NCBI RefSeq assembly: GCF_963576545.1
Contig: NC_083642.1
Coordinates: 6,046,274 to 6,110,273, forward strand
Length of the DNA stretch: 64,000 bases
Direction: 5' to 3'
Source: Limanda limanda
Taxonomy: Eukaryota > Chordata > Actinopteri > Pleuronectiformes > Pleuronectidae
In this document: one piece after another, positions 46,081-59,484 of the stretch
How positions within the stretch are numbered: the stretch's first letter is position 1
How the letters are laid out: the number at the start of each line of letters is the position of its first letter
The notes under the pieces: generated by a model
The model's input: the letters and a program-made list of their open reading frames with translations, nothing else
What the model was told of the DNA's origin: nothing
The model's database searches: none
Program-made: the position numbers and the translations under genes

Positions 46081-46086
46081 AATAAA
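46081..46086 (+). promoter_or_regulatory. polyadenylation signal candidate (distal)
   Basis: AATAAA with a downstream GTCTTTGTTGGAG stretch, about 2.1 kb after the magix stop. Confidence 0.4.
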
Positions 46087-46496
46087 CTGATGAACCAATT
46101 CCCTCAGTGGTCCTGCACGTCTTTGTTGGAGCACCGGAGGATTCTGGGTAACGGACAGCAGATGGCAGCAGAATGATAGGCTGCAGTTTATTAGGGAGAG
46201 AAGAGATTTGATATGTGTTGGTGTGTGTGTGAGAGAAAGAGATCGAGAGGAGAGAGCCGAGATTATTTTTAAGGATCCCATAAGATACATGTTCCCAAAA
46301 TAAGGATGCCATGTATAATTCATACGACTGATTGAGATCCATCAAGACGCTAAAATATAACATATTTTTATCCAAAGATCAATTATTAAACCTGCTCTTT
46401 GCAAGAACATGGATTTTACATTTCCCCTATGGGCTCACTTCTAATACTGTAAAGCAAGAGCCTTCTCACCTGTGTGAGGATGACTATTACACACTC

Positions 46497-46527
<31 letters not shown>

Positions 46528-47660
46528 GACACACACATGGGGGGATGAATTTATAGCGTCTCTGCTCAGATATGAGCACTTAAGTCCTGCCACTAAAAAT
46601 AACATCGCTCTGAGGCTTGTCTTTCTCTCATCTTGTCTTAAGCCGCATCCTTCTGTTCAAGACAGCTCAGACAGAAAGAGAGGTAATCACATATGTATAT
46701 AGATAGTATGTATATTTGAATATGTATTTACACATGTAAAATCATGCTTATATCCTATATATACGTGTATATATATATATATATATATATATAGGAAGCA
46801 GAATAATATTTTTCAGATTATTTCCCTCAAATCAAGCTTCTGAATTTCACCTCCAGAGAAATGTTCAACATGTACATTAGATCTTTATTTCAGGCTTTAC
46901 ATTGAAGTGTCAAGTTGTCTCCATGTGCAGAGCTCCACAGAATCCTGAAGTAAATCAAGCTACAAACAACGAATGCTAAATCAGAGTCAGATTGGTCCTT
47001 CAAAATAAAATGTATTCAGCAGCCATATCGTATTGGTGTTACTGTAGGTCATTTGGAATTTACATTTGGATGGAAATAGACTTTATTACATATCCAGATA
47101 TAACTCACATTTATAGGGAATCAGTGTGTTGTTTAATTTGACGGATGATGCTTCGAGCTGTGTTATACGAGCACGATAGTCCAGTTTTCTATCGCAGGTA
47201 ATGTGATGAATAAAACGGTAACATTTCCACAAAACAGCTCCTGCAGAAACGTAGAAATTATTCTGGTGTAAAGAAGGTGATGTGGCTGTATACAGGTTTT
47301 AAAAGTTTGTCTCAGAAGCCTCGGGCAGAATGGATCCTTTAACGAGCATTGCACATTTCTCAGGTATTACACAAGTCAGGCATGGATGGATAAACCTTGG
47401 GGCTAAGATTAATCTCTGGAGCCATAATAACTCCACCACCACTATTCACACAACAATGAATATGAGAACGGTTTGTTTGTATTCTCTCAGTTACTCAAAG
47501 ACTATTTGGACCAAACCAACCGAATGTTAATATAATCAACTGCATCCATCTGATAATCAGCCACACTATTTACAGATGATCACATTTTATATAACACAGA
47601 TCTGAGCTTTACATGTTAGAGATAACAACTCATTTAACTTTTAAACTTTACCTTGCATAG

Positions 47661-48990
47661 TATGATTTTACATTAATATTACAGTATTATTTATTCTTTA
47701 GTGATACTTTTTAAATAACTGTTAATGAGTTGTGTTTGTTTATGCGTAAAATAGGTCAACAACAACAAGTGGCGGATTTAGTTATAGCCATAATAGGAGC
47801 CACAATTTATACATCATCCAGGCACAATTCCCAAAAGGTGAACATTTCATTCATTATTTATTTACCTGTAGCACAATAACTTTGAGCAAATCTACACATA
47901 ATTGAATACACTGTATTTTGAAAATTATTCCTTGTGCAAGAACATTGTTAAAGGCTTGGATCATGAATCGTGCCTAATGTTAGAATTGTTAGTTAATGAA
48001 TAGTTTTTTAAACCACTTACACTTATACCCTGTGTATTATTGCTGTCTTGTATTAACGAGTGGTCACAATAATAAAACCATGATTCATTCATTCATTGGG
48101 GGTTTTGCTTTATCCATTTCTCCTCAAAGCCCTTTTCACGGGCAGTTTTATCATGTGAGCGAGGAACATGTATGATTTTACAATAATATTACAGTATTAT
48201 TTATTGTTTAGTGATGTTTTTGAAATAACTGTGATTGAGTTGTGTGTGTTTATGTGTAAAATAGGTCAACAACAACAAGTGGCAGATTTAATTATTGCCA
48301 TATAGGAGCCACAATTTATACAACATCCAGGCACAATTCCCAAAAGGTTCACATTTCATTAATTCTTTATTTACCTGTAGCACAATAACTTTGAGCAAAG
48401 CGACACATAATTGAATACACTGTATTTTGTTATTCTTTTTTATTTATTCCTTGTGCCAGAACATTGTTAAAGGCTTGGAACATGAATCATGCTTATTGTT
48501 AGAATTGTTAGTTACTGAATAGTTTTTTGAACCACTACTGGTTCCACCCAGTTTATTAGATCTGGTTTATACCCTGTGTATTATTGATGTAGATAGATAG
48601 ATAGATGGATACTTTTTTAATCCCGAGGGAAATTCAGATCATCCCGTAGCTTATACAGTTAACACTTAAACACCTCACTGACATACATACATAAATCACA
48701 TACGGAGAATATATTTACAGATACAGGAATGGAATGCAATGATGTGATAGTGTCAGTGTCCAATAGGCAAGTGTTCTTGTGTTGCTGGAGTGGAAAGTAC
48801 AATAAAATAAATATATATATAAAACAACAAAAATATATACATATATAAATATATAAGAATATGTGGTGGTAGTGTCTTGTATAAACAAGTGGTCACAATA
48901 ATAAAAACATGATTCATTCATTGGGGTTTTGCTTTATCCATTTCTCCTCAAAGCCCTTTTCAAGTGCAGTGTTATCATGTGGGCGAGGAC
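47661..48990. repeat. direct duplication of about 510 bp, second copy split by an insertion
   Basis: Copy 1 (47661-48165) and copy 2 (48171-48593 plus 48867-48990) share AAAATAGGTCAACAACAACA, GCACAATTCCCAAAAGGT and TTTGCTTTATCCATTTCTCC. Copy 2 is interrupted where copy 1 reads TATTATTGCTGTCTTGTAT. Confidence 0.85.
48594..48866 (-). mobile_element. retroelement tail inserted in the second copy of a duplication
   Basis: Starts with a short GATA run and GATACTTTTTTAATCCCGAG, then GGAAATTCAG. It is bordered on both sides by sequence contiguous in the uninterrupted copy, which defines the insertion. Confidence 0.75.
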
Positions 48991-49000
48991 CTGCTGTGTT

Positions 49001-50349
49001 TCATCGGTGCTTTATTGTGAAGGTGTTGGCCGGAAGCCTTCCATCATCCTCTCGGCTGTGTGTGACTTGACAGTGATGGCTCCAGAGGAAAAGACGCACA
49101 CGTCGCTGCTGCTGCTCCGGATTAACGGACCCGAGGATGCGGGAGACGCTCGACTCAGATAAGTAGGAAATTCAAAGTCAACGTGTTTAGTTCCAGATCA
49201 GAAGCAGCAAACACAAGAAGAGAAGTAGGCTTCAGATTAAAACATTTGATTCCATTAAGACTTTTGGAACAATAGGATGATCGAGGTGTCAAGTTCTTAT
49301 CTCCGACCTGTGCGTAAACTGTGCGTAAATCTTGGATGAGAGCGCGCAGGGACGCACACACTTTGGACAACTCGTCTGAATCTGCACACACCAGCGGGAT
49401 GTAGTATTTTTTGCTGGAGCTCAGAGGAGGATTTTTTTTTTGTTTTTTGGAACAACCTCAGGAGAGAATGAACTTCGCAAACCGCCTCCGTTCACTTTCT
49501 GCGCCCTGAAGACGCAGCGAGCCATGGGTTGAAAGCGACGGACTGCGGGGATGTTCAGCGAGGGAGGGAGCAGAGATGTCTGTGTTATGTAATGATTGAC
49601 AGCCGCCTGATAAGACTAATTAGTGGTAAAATAATAAGGACCCCCCCCCCCTTCCCTTCCCCTCCCCTCATTACCCCTCCACCCCTTCACCCTTCACATC
49701 CTCTTCTCGTCCCCCGGGAAAAAGTATCTGAGATGTTTTGTGATTAAACCAGAAACCTGAGATGCAAATAAGCAGGTTCATGTCACATGTCAGTGGATAA
49801 ATTAATATTCTTCTTATTCCTCTCTATATCTATTTTTTTCCTTCAGAGAATCAACAAAGACAAGTTCATTACAGGTCCTTAAAAAAGCCGTTCTCTGTTT
49901 ACTGTAAGAATTTGTTTAGATTCATGATGATGCAACAAACTCTGGAGCTGCTCCGTGCAGATTCCACCAGGTTCTGCAAGATGTCGCTGACTTCAGGGAA
50001 TCAGACTTTTCTTCTTAACGCCGTCCCGAGCTTCTTTCTGAGCTTTGAATTCTCTTCTTGGCATGGCGACATGTTCACTGGCTGCTGAGATGTTGTAATG
50101 CTCTTTCCCGCCCTCACACTCGAGGACATGTAGTCACCTTTAAACTCTCAAACCTTTTAATCCCCCCTGTGACTTCTTGTTTGTGAACGTCAGAGGCTCA
50201 TCAGAAGCTTCACCAGAGACTCGGCCGGTCCCTCCCTCCCCCCCACTCATCAGGGTTGGTGGGGGGGGTGGATCTCAGGCCCCACGGGGGTCAGAACTGT
50301 GGCGCTGGCTGGCGGCGGAGGCCATAGCCTCAGAGGCTTGGCTCCCGTC
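49001..50349 (+). promoter_or_regulatory. iqsec2: probable iqsec2 promoter and 5' UTR region
   Basis: GC-richer sequence with several 5' UTR-like stretches (49070-49160 and 49310-49550) leads to the iqsec2 start codon. Possible acceptors occur at TGTGAACGTCAG (50193) and CCACTCATCAG (50253). No TATA box is convincing, and I cannot place the start site. Confidence 0.4.
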
Positions 50350-50825
50350 ATGGAGACCAGCCCTGAGAGCCCCAACCGGGCGGTGGAGTACCTCCTGGAG
50401 CTCAACAATATCATCGAGAGCCAGGCCAAGCTCCTGGAGACGCAGCGGCGGCGCATCGAGGAGCTGGAGGGCCAGCTGGACCGGGTCACCCAGGAGAACC
50501 AGGGCCTGAGGCAGGAGCGCAGCCCACGCCCGGCTGGCTCGGAGACCCCGGAGCAGAACCACAACCACAGCCAGCCTCTGTCTCTCCCCCTCCATCGTGA
50601 CAGTGGCGTCAGTGGCGGTGGTGGTGGTGGCATCAGTGGGAACGGGAGCGCACCAACACCTCAGGCGACAACTGCAACAGCCACAACTCCAGGGCCCAGC
50701 AGGGAGAGGAGGACCCACACCCGGCTGACCCGAGGCCTCTCCTGCAGCTCCTCCACCACCGAGCGAGAGCGACTGGAACGCACCGACAGCACCGACACCA
50801 ACGCCAGCTCCACCTTGCGTAGAAA
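50350..50825 (+). CDS. iqsec2: iqsec2 first coding exon (partial gene, continues off right edge)
   Basis: From the ATG at 50350 (G at -3, G at +4) the protein reads [20 protein letters not shown], then [19 protein letters not shown] and [17 protein letters not shown], nearly identical to the N-terminal coiled coil I recall for IQSEC2 (BRAG1). IQSEC3 differs clearly here. IQSEC2 is an Arf6 guanine-nucleotide exchange factor of the postsynaptic density; the IQ, Sec7 and PH domains are encoded later, outside the window. The rest of the exon is a Ser/Thr/Gly-rich linker with a (Gly)6 run, ending STLRRK at a GTAAGT donor (phase 2). The frame is open upstream to 50299 but starts there with GTG, so the ATG is preferred. 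The paralogue (a or b) cannot be told. Confidence 0.88.
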
Positions 50826-53483
50826 GTAAGTTCTCCTCCAACACAGCAGCCTGGTGATTTGACCTTCACGTCACAGTGGTCTTCTTTTCCAGGGCTCTCT
50901 AGGGTTTGAAGTATATTCTGGGCGGCCGAGAGGTTGATGTGGTTGTCGAAGTTTGATGGTGAAGGAAAGGAACGCGGACCCAGTACTTACAAGTATAATG
51001 ATGTTTATCACACAAAAGTAGTACAGGTCAGGACGAGCTCTAGAACTCGGAGAAGTCACCCAGGCCAAATGGTGAAGTCTGCCCAGCCGTGGTCTCACAC
51101 ACATTTATATAGAGAGTTTGGTTCCGCCCATGACTTCAGGTAAATGCCGTCCCCCATGGGATTTCAGGCTAAAGAGGGACATGATTTTGAGTCCGAACAT
51201 GAAGACACATTTGGTAAAGAACATTCCTTCTACACCCATCCATTAGCTGGTCAGAGGTCATTCCCAAAGTCAAGGATCATTTCGAAAAGGTAGAGAACTT
51301 CTGAGGTAAACATCTGGAGGACTCTCTGAGAATGTCTGAGAGTCCAGAAAGCAGGTATCATAAACGTAAGCCTGTCATTACGTTTTGAACACACACCAAA
51401 ATGATCTACTCCAACGAATATACGACAATTTGTTTGCGATGACCAGCATGTGCACAACATCTGAAGTGTGACAGATCCTTCAAACGCTAAGTCCACATAA
51501 TGTGAGGATGCAGCAGATAAACCTTACAGTAATGGTACTAACCCTAACAATGGATATTTTAATACACCACCATTGTGGATATATGTAAGATCCTGGTGGA
51601 TTACAGGGGGGAGTGATGTTAAGTGCTCACGGTGTCCATTTCCTCACGCTGTGTGTAATTTCCCTGCAGAGGGTTTGATTTGTGTAATGATCACACTGAG
51701 GAGTGTAGGAGTGCTATAGTAGAACGCTGAGGAAACCAGGAGGATTATGGGTGTTTTTTCTTTATGGTGGTTTGAACTTTAGGGACCAGTGAAGCCTCCT
51801 ACAAGAAAAGTCCGCCCACATGTGTTTTTCTTTTTTCCTCTGCGCTCTGACCTCCAGGCTGATTGGTCTTGAAGCGAGAGCAGTTTTTCTTTTTTTTCAA
51901 CCTAAAGCTGAAGGATAACCTGAAGTCAGTGTGATGTGAAAACACAGCTTTGGCAAACAGCAAGGGCATCTGTCCTCACTTTTACTTAACCACACACACA
52001 CACCCACACACACACACGCACACACACACACACACAGGCACAGATAGAGTCATTATTTGTTCTGCACACATTTAATCTTTGTGAGTGGGCAATGATTGGA
52101 AATGAACAAGCACACGGTGAAATAGCTGCAGCCGCTGGTCCTCGTGCGAATGAAAACATTTCCACACTCGCTCATCTCAGCAATTATCACTGGATTTCAC
52201 CCACTGTCTGTTTCCTTACAGTCCCAGTTCCCCTCTGATCAAAGACTGATTCAGACTCGACCGAACCCCTCATCGATCGGAGTCGTCTCTTCCTCCCGCT
52301 GTCTGTCTCTCCGGCCTCCTCCCCTCATCCCCTCATCCCCGGAGGTGACTCAGTCATTAGGCAGAAACGCATATTAGTTATTTATGTGGGTGTTAAATCA
52401 CAGTGAGGGATTGCAAATGTGGATCTTGCTGATCCTCCCTTGTTATTCTCCTCGTCGTGGCCGACTCTGAACCCAGCCCGAGCCCGAGCGTTTCACATGA
52501 AGTGTCACATTTAATAAAGAGTCTCCCACACGGTTGAGCCATATTGTCCCTGTCTGGCTGTGACTCAGCCCGGCCCCCCCAAAACACTGGCCCATTAGCC
52601 GAGGTCAGCATCAACACCCGCTCCTCTGATAACGGATCAGATGCGAGCGTGAATCTCCTCGTCGGCTTTAAATATGGCTCCGATCAGAGGGAGAGACAGA
52701 AGGAAGATGTGGGAGAGGAAGAAGACGACAAGGGGGAGGAAAGTGACGAAGCGACCTGACTTAGCAGGCCTCGGCCTGAAAGAGAAAAGGTGGAACACAC
52801 ACACTGATTTGCCATCTGTCCGCAGGGTTGTGTGTAAGAGAGGGAGGGAGATTCGAGTCCGGGCCGGAGAAGGCAAGGCTCCGAGAGCTTGTTTTTTGTT
52901 TTTGCCCAATTAGTTTCTCCTCCTCCAGCAGGAGTCCTCCTCCTCCTCTCTGGTCCGTGCACTCTGCGAATTACACAACCCTGGATTTTGTTACCACGCA
53001 AGGAGGCTGAATAAACTGTTCCCCGGTTTGTTTACGCCATTCGACTGCATCAAAACAAAAACCGCTCCTCTCCTCCGGCTTCTCCCGGCGGCACGAGGAT
53101 AAACAGCTGTCCCAAATGCTCCTCTCTTTCATGGCTCTCCTCCTGTTAGTGGCCGTGTGAACAATGTGAGTCTGGGGCCTCGGGGGTGAAATCACATTTG
53201 ACGTCGAGTCCCTCCTCCTCCTCCGAGTAGCTGCTCTGGGTCGAGGGCATCGCTGTGAGCACGGCAGATGTTTTGCTGTTGTTATTTTGGGAGAGAGGGT
53301 CACACAAGTGCACTTTGTGTGAGTGCACTGGTGTGTGTGTGTGTGTGTGTGAGAGGGAATGTGCATCTTTAAATGGCAAGTGCACAAAGATGTGAAACAG
53401 AGGGAGGGAGGTGCACAAGATTAATTGGTGTGACCAGAGCATCATCACCACTGGCCCAGGGGTGATGATTACAACTGAACATA

Positions 53484-53802
53484 TTAGATTTAGATTAGAT
53501 TCAACTTTATTGTCATTGCACAGAACAAGTACATATACAACGAAATGCAGTTAGCGTCTAACCAGAAGTGCAAAAAAAGGCAGTAAAAGTGCAGAGTATT
53601 GTGCATATTATAGTGAAAATGTAAATAAATAAGATCTGTACAGTAAGAAATATATATGGAATATTGCAGTATTAACAGGAATTGTAAGATATAAGGACGA
53701 TGAATACACCATGAGCAGGTTAAAAATATAAATATATATAAATGTGAATACACTATTGGCGGGGTTATACAGTAGTAAAAAAAAGGAACAGTAGTGCAAA
53801 TA
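53484..53802 (-). mobile_element. retroelement tail copy 2 (paired with 40491-40815)
   Basis: Begins TTAGATTTAGATTAGATTCA and ACTTTATTGTCATTGCACAG and follows copy 1 through TGCAGAGTATTGTGCATATT and GGAATATTGCAGTATTAACA. It runs into a (GT)n tract. Confidence 0.8.
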
Positions 53803-53825
53803 TATAGATATATAAGTGTATGATT

Positions 53826-53828
<3 letters not shown>

Positions 53829-53909
<81 letters not shown>
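53829..53909. repeat. (GT)n microsatellite
   Basis: About 80 bp of uninterrupted GT directly after the retroelement copy. Confidence 0.95.
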
Positions 53910-53911
<2 letters not shown>

Positions 53912-54445
53912 ACTGTAGAATATCACCCGTGTGTCCGTCATTAAAAAGCACATGTGACCCAGCAGTGTGCCACGCAGGCTGTCATGTTGTCGTGCTGGTG
54001 ACAGGTCTCGCTGTACGAGTGAAATATTATATCCTTCATTATGTGCCACATACATTCACGCAGCTCATGGGCTGAGAGGCGGGGGGGGTGGGGGTGGGGG
54101 GGGCAGCTGGAGGTCTTGGCGACAGCCTCGGTGATGCCGCCGAAACTCGGGAGCAGTGTAATTATTATATAACAGGGAAAGAAAACAGAGGGAGAGCTAT
54201 CTTCCTCTCTCTCTTCTTCACTCCGACTGGGACTGTTCACGAGCGCTTTGGAGCCTGTGTCTCCGCTCCGTCACCCCCCCCCCCCTCTTCCTCACCCAGG
54301 CCGCGGTGGGCTTCCGCTCCCAAAGTGACGTTAAACCTCGTTTTGGGGGGGATTTGGAGAGCAGTAATGGGCTTTGGTTTCCGGAGGAGCTTGATTGTGC
54401 AGTTCTACTACATCCCATCCCCTTTACAGCCCCCTCTCCACCCCT

Positions 54446-54454
<9 letters not shown>

Positions 54455-54499
<45 letters not shown>
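54455..54499. repeat. (CT)n microsatellite
   Basis: CT run within a wider pyrimidine-rich stretch. Confidence 0.85.
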
Positions 54500-54501
<2 letters not shown>

Positions 54502-56433
54502 CTCACACATTCACACATACCCACGTAAACACTCACTCTCTCCCCTCCGCTGTTCCTGTTTCCCACTGCTGCAGATATGACTCAGAGAAGCTGCAGAAAT
54601 CACTTTTGTCCTATTGTTTTTCTCTTCGCCCGCTTGCTCTTTTTTTCCTGCTTGACACTGAAGCACACTTATGTTTCCTGATTGGGTTTATTCAGTATTG
54701 TTTATTTCACTAATTATATGCGATCATATGGAGATTTTTCACCTGTATCTCACATCCTCCAGTTGCTAGGATGGAGCAGATAGCGCTAGGAGAAATGAAT
54801 CGGCCTCGGGCGTATGTGTGGGTAAGCTCAGCTGAGCCTGTATTGACCTGCTCCAATCTGATGTGATGGGAGGCAATCTCTCTCTCTCTCTCCGGACTCA
54901 GCATAACTTTCTTTTTTTAGGAAAAAGAAATGCAGTGAAGATGCAGCCGCCGTTTTCTCCAGATTCTCCATCTCGTTTAGATTTGTCTATTTCTAGGATT
55001 TGCGGTGGATTAAAAACCACGTAGAATTAGAATGTTGCATCGGCGCTAATCAACGCCGTGGTGCGGTTTAGCGTGATGTAAATTTAAATGATGGATGTGT
55101 GCGTGGGAGGTCAGAGGAAGTGGGTGGTGTTCTTTTGCCTTTTACTCACCATTCCTGAGTGAAGTGAGTGATTCGTGGCCTCGAACGTGTTCACACAAAA
55201 TATCAGACTCTATTCTTTTAGTTCTATGAACCCACAGGATACAAATGAGTGCATGCATTTCTCCCACTTAGTGGACTGACCCACGACCTTTGCTCCCTGC
55301 AGATGTTCATATTCAGCACAATGAGGCACTCAGGGCTTTCAGACCTAATGCACAAACTGTGTTTTTTATTGATCTGCATATTCATGCACAAATTCATGGT
55401 ATTGTGGGGCTCGTTTTATGTTTTTTGAATACTTTTTATTCAGTGTTTACTGCCTTATACAGGTATATTGAATTGTGTTGAATATTAATCCTCTGCATGT
55501 GTACAGTCCACCCCCACTGGCCTTTTGTCTTTACACCTCTTCTTTACACCTCAGCATAATTTTGTAGTGTCCATTTTGGAGGGATGTCTTGTTGACTTGA
55601 TTGTTTTCGATACTTGTAGTCGTGTGACCTCATAAGTTGTCACCATAGTTCCGCCAGTGAAAGAAAAGACATGTGTGTGGGTGTGTGTTGCAGCTGTAGA
55701 GACGTTTTCATACATTGAGTCTGAACCGAGTTTGCTTTTCACGTATAAAGGACGCCATAGAAAAGATTGTGTGAGTCAGACACGTTTTTAATAACAGGTA
55801 AATGTCCAGAACATTCAGGTGAAGGTTGGAGCACAAAGGAGGCAGAACAATGTCAGCCGGAGATATTCGTTTTTTCCACTTTTGCATCAATGGCGTGTTA
55901 ACTTCGTCAATAGCCGACCTGTCACCTTCCCGCTCCAGACCTGCTCGCCTGCACTTGCTTTTCATTCCTCCACCAGACCTGATTTTCTTTAAACAGCACG
56001 GAGACAAGTGACGTCTGTAGCTGTGATGTAAACTTTTCTCTGCGTGAAATGAAGTGTCCTTGGACCCGGGAGCGCTGCGAGATTTATAGTTGCTGTGGAA
56101 ACTGTAAAGCTCTCCTCAAGGCAAATATAATAATAAATCTGCATCCACCCTCCCTCCCTCCCTCCCTCCCTCCGTCCACCTCCAGCTACCCTCACCTATC
56201 CAGGGGTGGAGGTCCTAACTTCCTCCTCCTCTCGGCCCCTTGTCATTTTGGAGCGGCCTCCATCGCTCAGTTTGAGAGGAGCCGCTGAGAGCGTTTAACA
56301 GTCGTGTTCTAACAACAGCCACGGTCAATTAGCTCGGAGATTGACGGACTTGCTTTGTCATTAGCGACGACGGCACAGTGCTAAGCCCGCTGGCCATTCA
56401 TCAGCGGGTGAAACATCACTGTGGATCTAATTA

Positions 56434-56540
<107 letters not shown>

Positions 56541-57821
56541 ATCAGATGTTCCTCCATCATCTTTTCTCAGCTGTTACCGTGACTTGATTCATTATGGTCT
56601 TTCCAGTGTAACAAAAAAAAAGAAAAGAGAAGCATATAAGTGACACTTTCCAGGCGGGATGTTCGTCAAACACTCGTGCACACGTTTTCGAGAAGCGGAA
56701 AAATAAATAAAAAAAGAAGGGAGACTGGTTACCGTGGGAACACTGTGAGCTCCCTTATGAAGAACTCTGTGGGCGAGAGACGCAGAATAGAAGAGATGGA
56801 GGGAAGTGCAGAGAAGAGAGGGTAGGAGTGGGAGCAGGGTGAAAGACGGAAGCAGGAGTGAATGACGGCTTGATGGGGATGGAGGAGACATATTGAAGAC
56901 AGACGAGAGCTGCGACGTTTTATTCATCACTTCTAACGGGATCTGTTTCTGTGAAAAGATTCAGCTTCTCAGTTCGGCAACCGCAGACTACAGGGATACT
57001 CAGTTAAATCTGAAATAGATCCATATTCGGATCTGCAGGAATCTAATTTCCTTCAATTACTCCTCCTGCGTCTCCCACATCACATATACAATTAGATCCG
57101 ACTGTTCTTCATCGGGTGAGACCCCACACCTCTATGCCCACCGCCTCACAGGGTACAGCAGGTGCCTGGTGTGCGTAGTTGGAGTCGTAACTGTAGCTGC
57201 GCCCCTCCTTCCGCCTGGCACTCGACGCCAAACGCCCACACAGGCAGTCCGCACTGTTGCCAAGCAGCAGGAGACTCAAGCTCGCAGTGGAAAGCCAGAG
57301 GGAGGAAGGGAGGGGTGGGTGAGGGGTTTGTATTAAAAAAACACTCTTAACTTTAGGCTACAACGCAGCTTGTGTGGTTATCAAACGTCAGGTGGGTCAC
57401 ACGCTGGAGGTGGGATGACGCAGTGCGACTCCCACTCTCTCGTTTCACAGACAGAGAACAAAACCAAAAACGGTGGAGAAAAGCACATTTTGGAGCGGCT
57501 CTACAACCACGGCTCAGTTAAACGAACAGATTTTCAGATTAAAAGCCACGTGGATGCAAATGGAAGCGGCCGCGTGACTGAGCTGCCTCGTGAAACACTT
57601 GTTGGTGCTGAGAGGCTCCTAGAAACCAGCCACAGCGTTTTCCATCTCAAAGTGAAGCATATAATATCACATCTGATGCATAATGTGTAATGATGAGTGC
57701 CGCCTCATTTTGTCGAGCTGAAAAAGGATCTGAACGTCCTCGCCATGTCAGAATCAAATGTCCCCTCCAAGGCTACTTACAGTGTTCTGATGGCTTGGAA
57801 GGTTTTAAGGACTCGGATGGT

Positions 57822-58028
57822 GGGAGCCGGTCAGCCACTCACCAGAAGGTCGGCAGTTCGATCCCAGTCTTCCCCATGTCCCAGTGTCCTTGGACAAGAT
57901 ACTCGACCTCAAATTGACAACAGTGTGTGACAAAGAGGTGCTGTACATACATGTAAATGCATTGTATGATTGTGTTTGAATGGTAAAACTCAGATTGGTC
58001 ATCAAGGGAATAGAAGCATTATATAAAT
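57822..58028 (+). mobile_element. tRNA-derived SINE copy
   Basis: AGAAGGTCGGCAGTTCGATCC contains a Pol III B-box-like GGCAGTTCGATCC. It is followed by CAGTGTCCTTGGACAAGATAC, and the tail ends GAAGCATTATATAAAT. This order matches a widespread fish SINE (GTTCGATCC, GTGTCCTTGGGCAAGATAC, GCGCTATATAAAT). The 5' A-box half is weak. Confidence 0.7.
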
Positions 58029-58065
58029 AGAGACTATTTTTCTGTACTGTAGTTTGTCTGTATAA

Positions 58066-59484
58066 GGATTGTTCCTGTAAATGTTATTATCGTGGCTTAA
58101 AGGTGCAGGGTGTAGAATTTAGTGACATCTAGTGGTGAAGTTGCATGTTGCAGCTGAACAACCCCTCACCTCATTCTCATCTTCCAAGCAGGAAAGAGAA
58201 CCTGTGGATTCCTTAGGTTGTCGTAAAAACTCAAAAGGTGTTTCGTTTGTCCAGTTTGGGCTACTGTAAAAAGCATGGCGGCCTTCATAGAGAAGATCCT
58301 GATGTAAATATAAAGTATTTAAATATAAAGGAACCATTCTCGGGGTGAGGAAAACAACAATTCGTACAATTTAGATGAAACACACCAGTGAAAACACCAC
58401 CAGGATTATTTCTTATTAAATTTCTCCCTTTCACCTAAATCTTCAACACTGAACCTTAAAGGGGAATAATATGATTTATAATTATTTGCTTTATTGTCTC
58501 TCATTTATCCACGGGAGGATGTTGGGTGTGGATTTGTTGGGTTTCGTATTTGTTATATGTTAAATACCAACATAAAGAATAATACGATATAAAGAATAGG
58601 ATTGTTCCCGTAAATGTTATTATCGTGGCTTAAAGGTTCAGGGTGTAGAATTTAGTGACATCTAGTGGTGAAGTTGCATGTTGCAGCTGAACACCGCTCA
58701 CTTCCACATCATCTTCCAAACAGGAAAGAGAACCTGTGGATTCCTTATGTTGTCATAAAAACTATCTGGGCCATCTGGGCTACTGTAAAAAACATGGCTG
58801 CCTTCGTAAAGAGGATCTGCTCCTGATGTAAATTTAAAGTATTTAAATATAAAGGAACCATTCTAGGGTGAGGAAAACAACAATTCGTACAATTTAGATG
58901 AAGCACACCAGTGAAAACACCACCAGGATTATTTCTTATTAAATTACTGGGTGTGGATTTGTTGGATTTTGTATTTGATACTTGTTAAATACCAACTTAA
59001 AGAATAATACGATATAAAGAATAGGATTGTTCCCGTAAATGTTATTATCGTGGCTTAAAGGTTCAGGGTGTAGAATTTAGTGACATCTAGTGGTGAAGTT
59101 GCATGTTGCAGCTGAACAACCCTTCACACATTCTCATCTTCCAAACAGGAATGAGAACCTGTGGATCCTTAGGTTGTCATCAAATGTAGAGAGGTCCTGC
59201 TCCCCATGTAAATATAAAGTATTTAAATATAAAGGAACCATTCTAGGGTGAAGAAAACAACAATTCGTCCAATTTTGATGAAACACACTTGTGAAAACAC
59301 CACCAGAATTATTTCATATTCAATTTCTACCTTTCACCTAAATCTTCAACACTGAACCGTAAAGGTGAATAATATGATTTATAATTATTTGCTTTATTGT
59401 CTCTCATTTATCCACATGAGGATGTTGGGTGTGGATTTGTTGGGTTTCATATGTGTTACTTGTTAAATACCAACATAAAGAATA
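58066..59484. repeat. three-unit tandem array (units about 533, 425 and 461 bp)
   Basis: Units begin at about 58066, 58599 and 59024 with GGATTGTTCC and share TTATTATCGTGGCTTAAAGG, AATTTAGTGACATCTAGTGG and ATATAAAGGAACCATTCT. The middle unit lacks part of the end. The GACATCTAGTGGTGAAGTTGC core is itself a common fish repeat. Confidence 0.9.

Larger units (their letters stand above)
43944..46105 (+). other. magix: magix 3' UTR (probable extent)
   Basis: After the stop no exon or domain is seen. The sequence becomes AT-rich with TGTAAATATTTGTAGAG and AATAAA at 44886-44891, and a second AATAAA at 46081-46086 followed by a GT-rich stretch. Either could end the transcript. Short frames here have no homology. 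Confidence 0.5.
46111..49000. other. intergenic region between magix and iqsec2
   Basis: No credible coding exon. It contains a (CA)n tract at 46490-46530, an (AT)n tract near 46770-46792, AT-rich unique sequence and the duplicated block at 47661-48990. Confidence 0.5.

Noticed and set aside
50299..50349. Upstream start for iqsec2
   Set aside because: The codon at 50299 is GTG; the first ATG is at 50350 in good context and fits the IQSEC2 N-terminus.
57370..57690. 106-codon plus-strand frame MCGYQTSGGSHAGGG
   Set aside because: No domain, no convincing splice borders and no repeat of the pattern elsewhere; expected by chance.
57822..58028. A functional tRNA gene
   Set aside because: Only a B-box-like stretch is present; no cloverleaf can be drawn and the tail is that of a SINE.
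58066..59484. CRISPR-like or satellite interpretation of the tandem units
   Set aside because: Units are 425-533 bp with no short direct repeat and spacer structure, and the host is a vertebrate.
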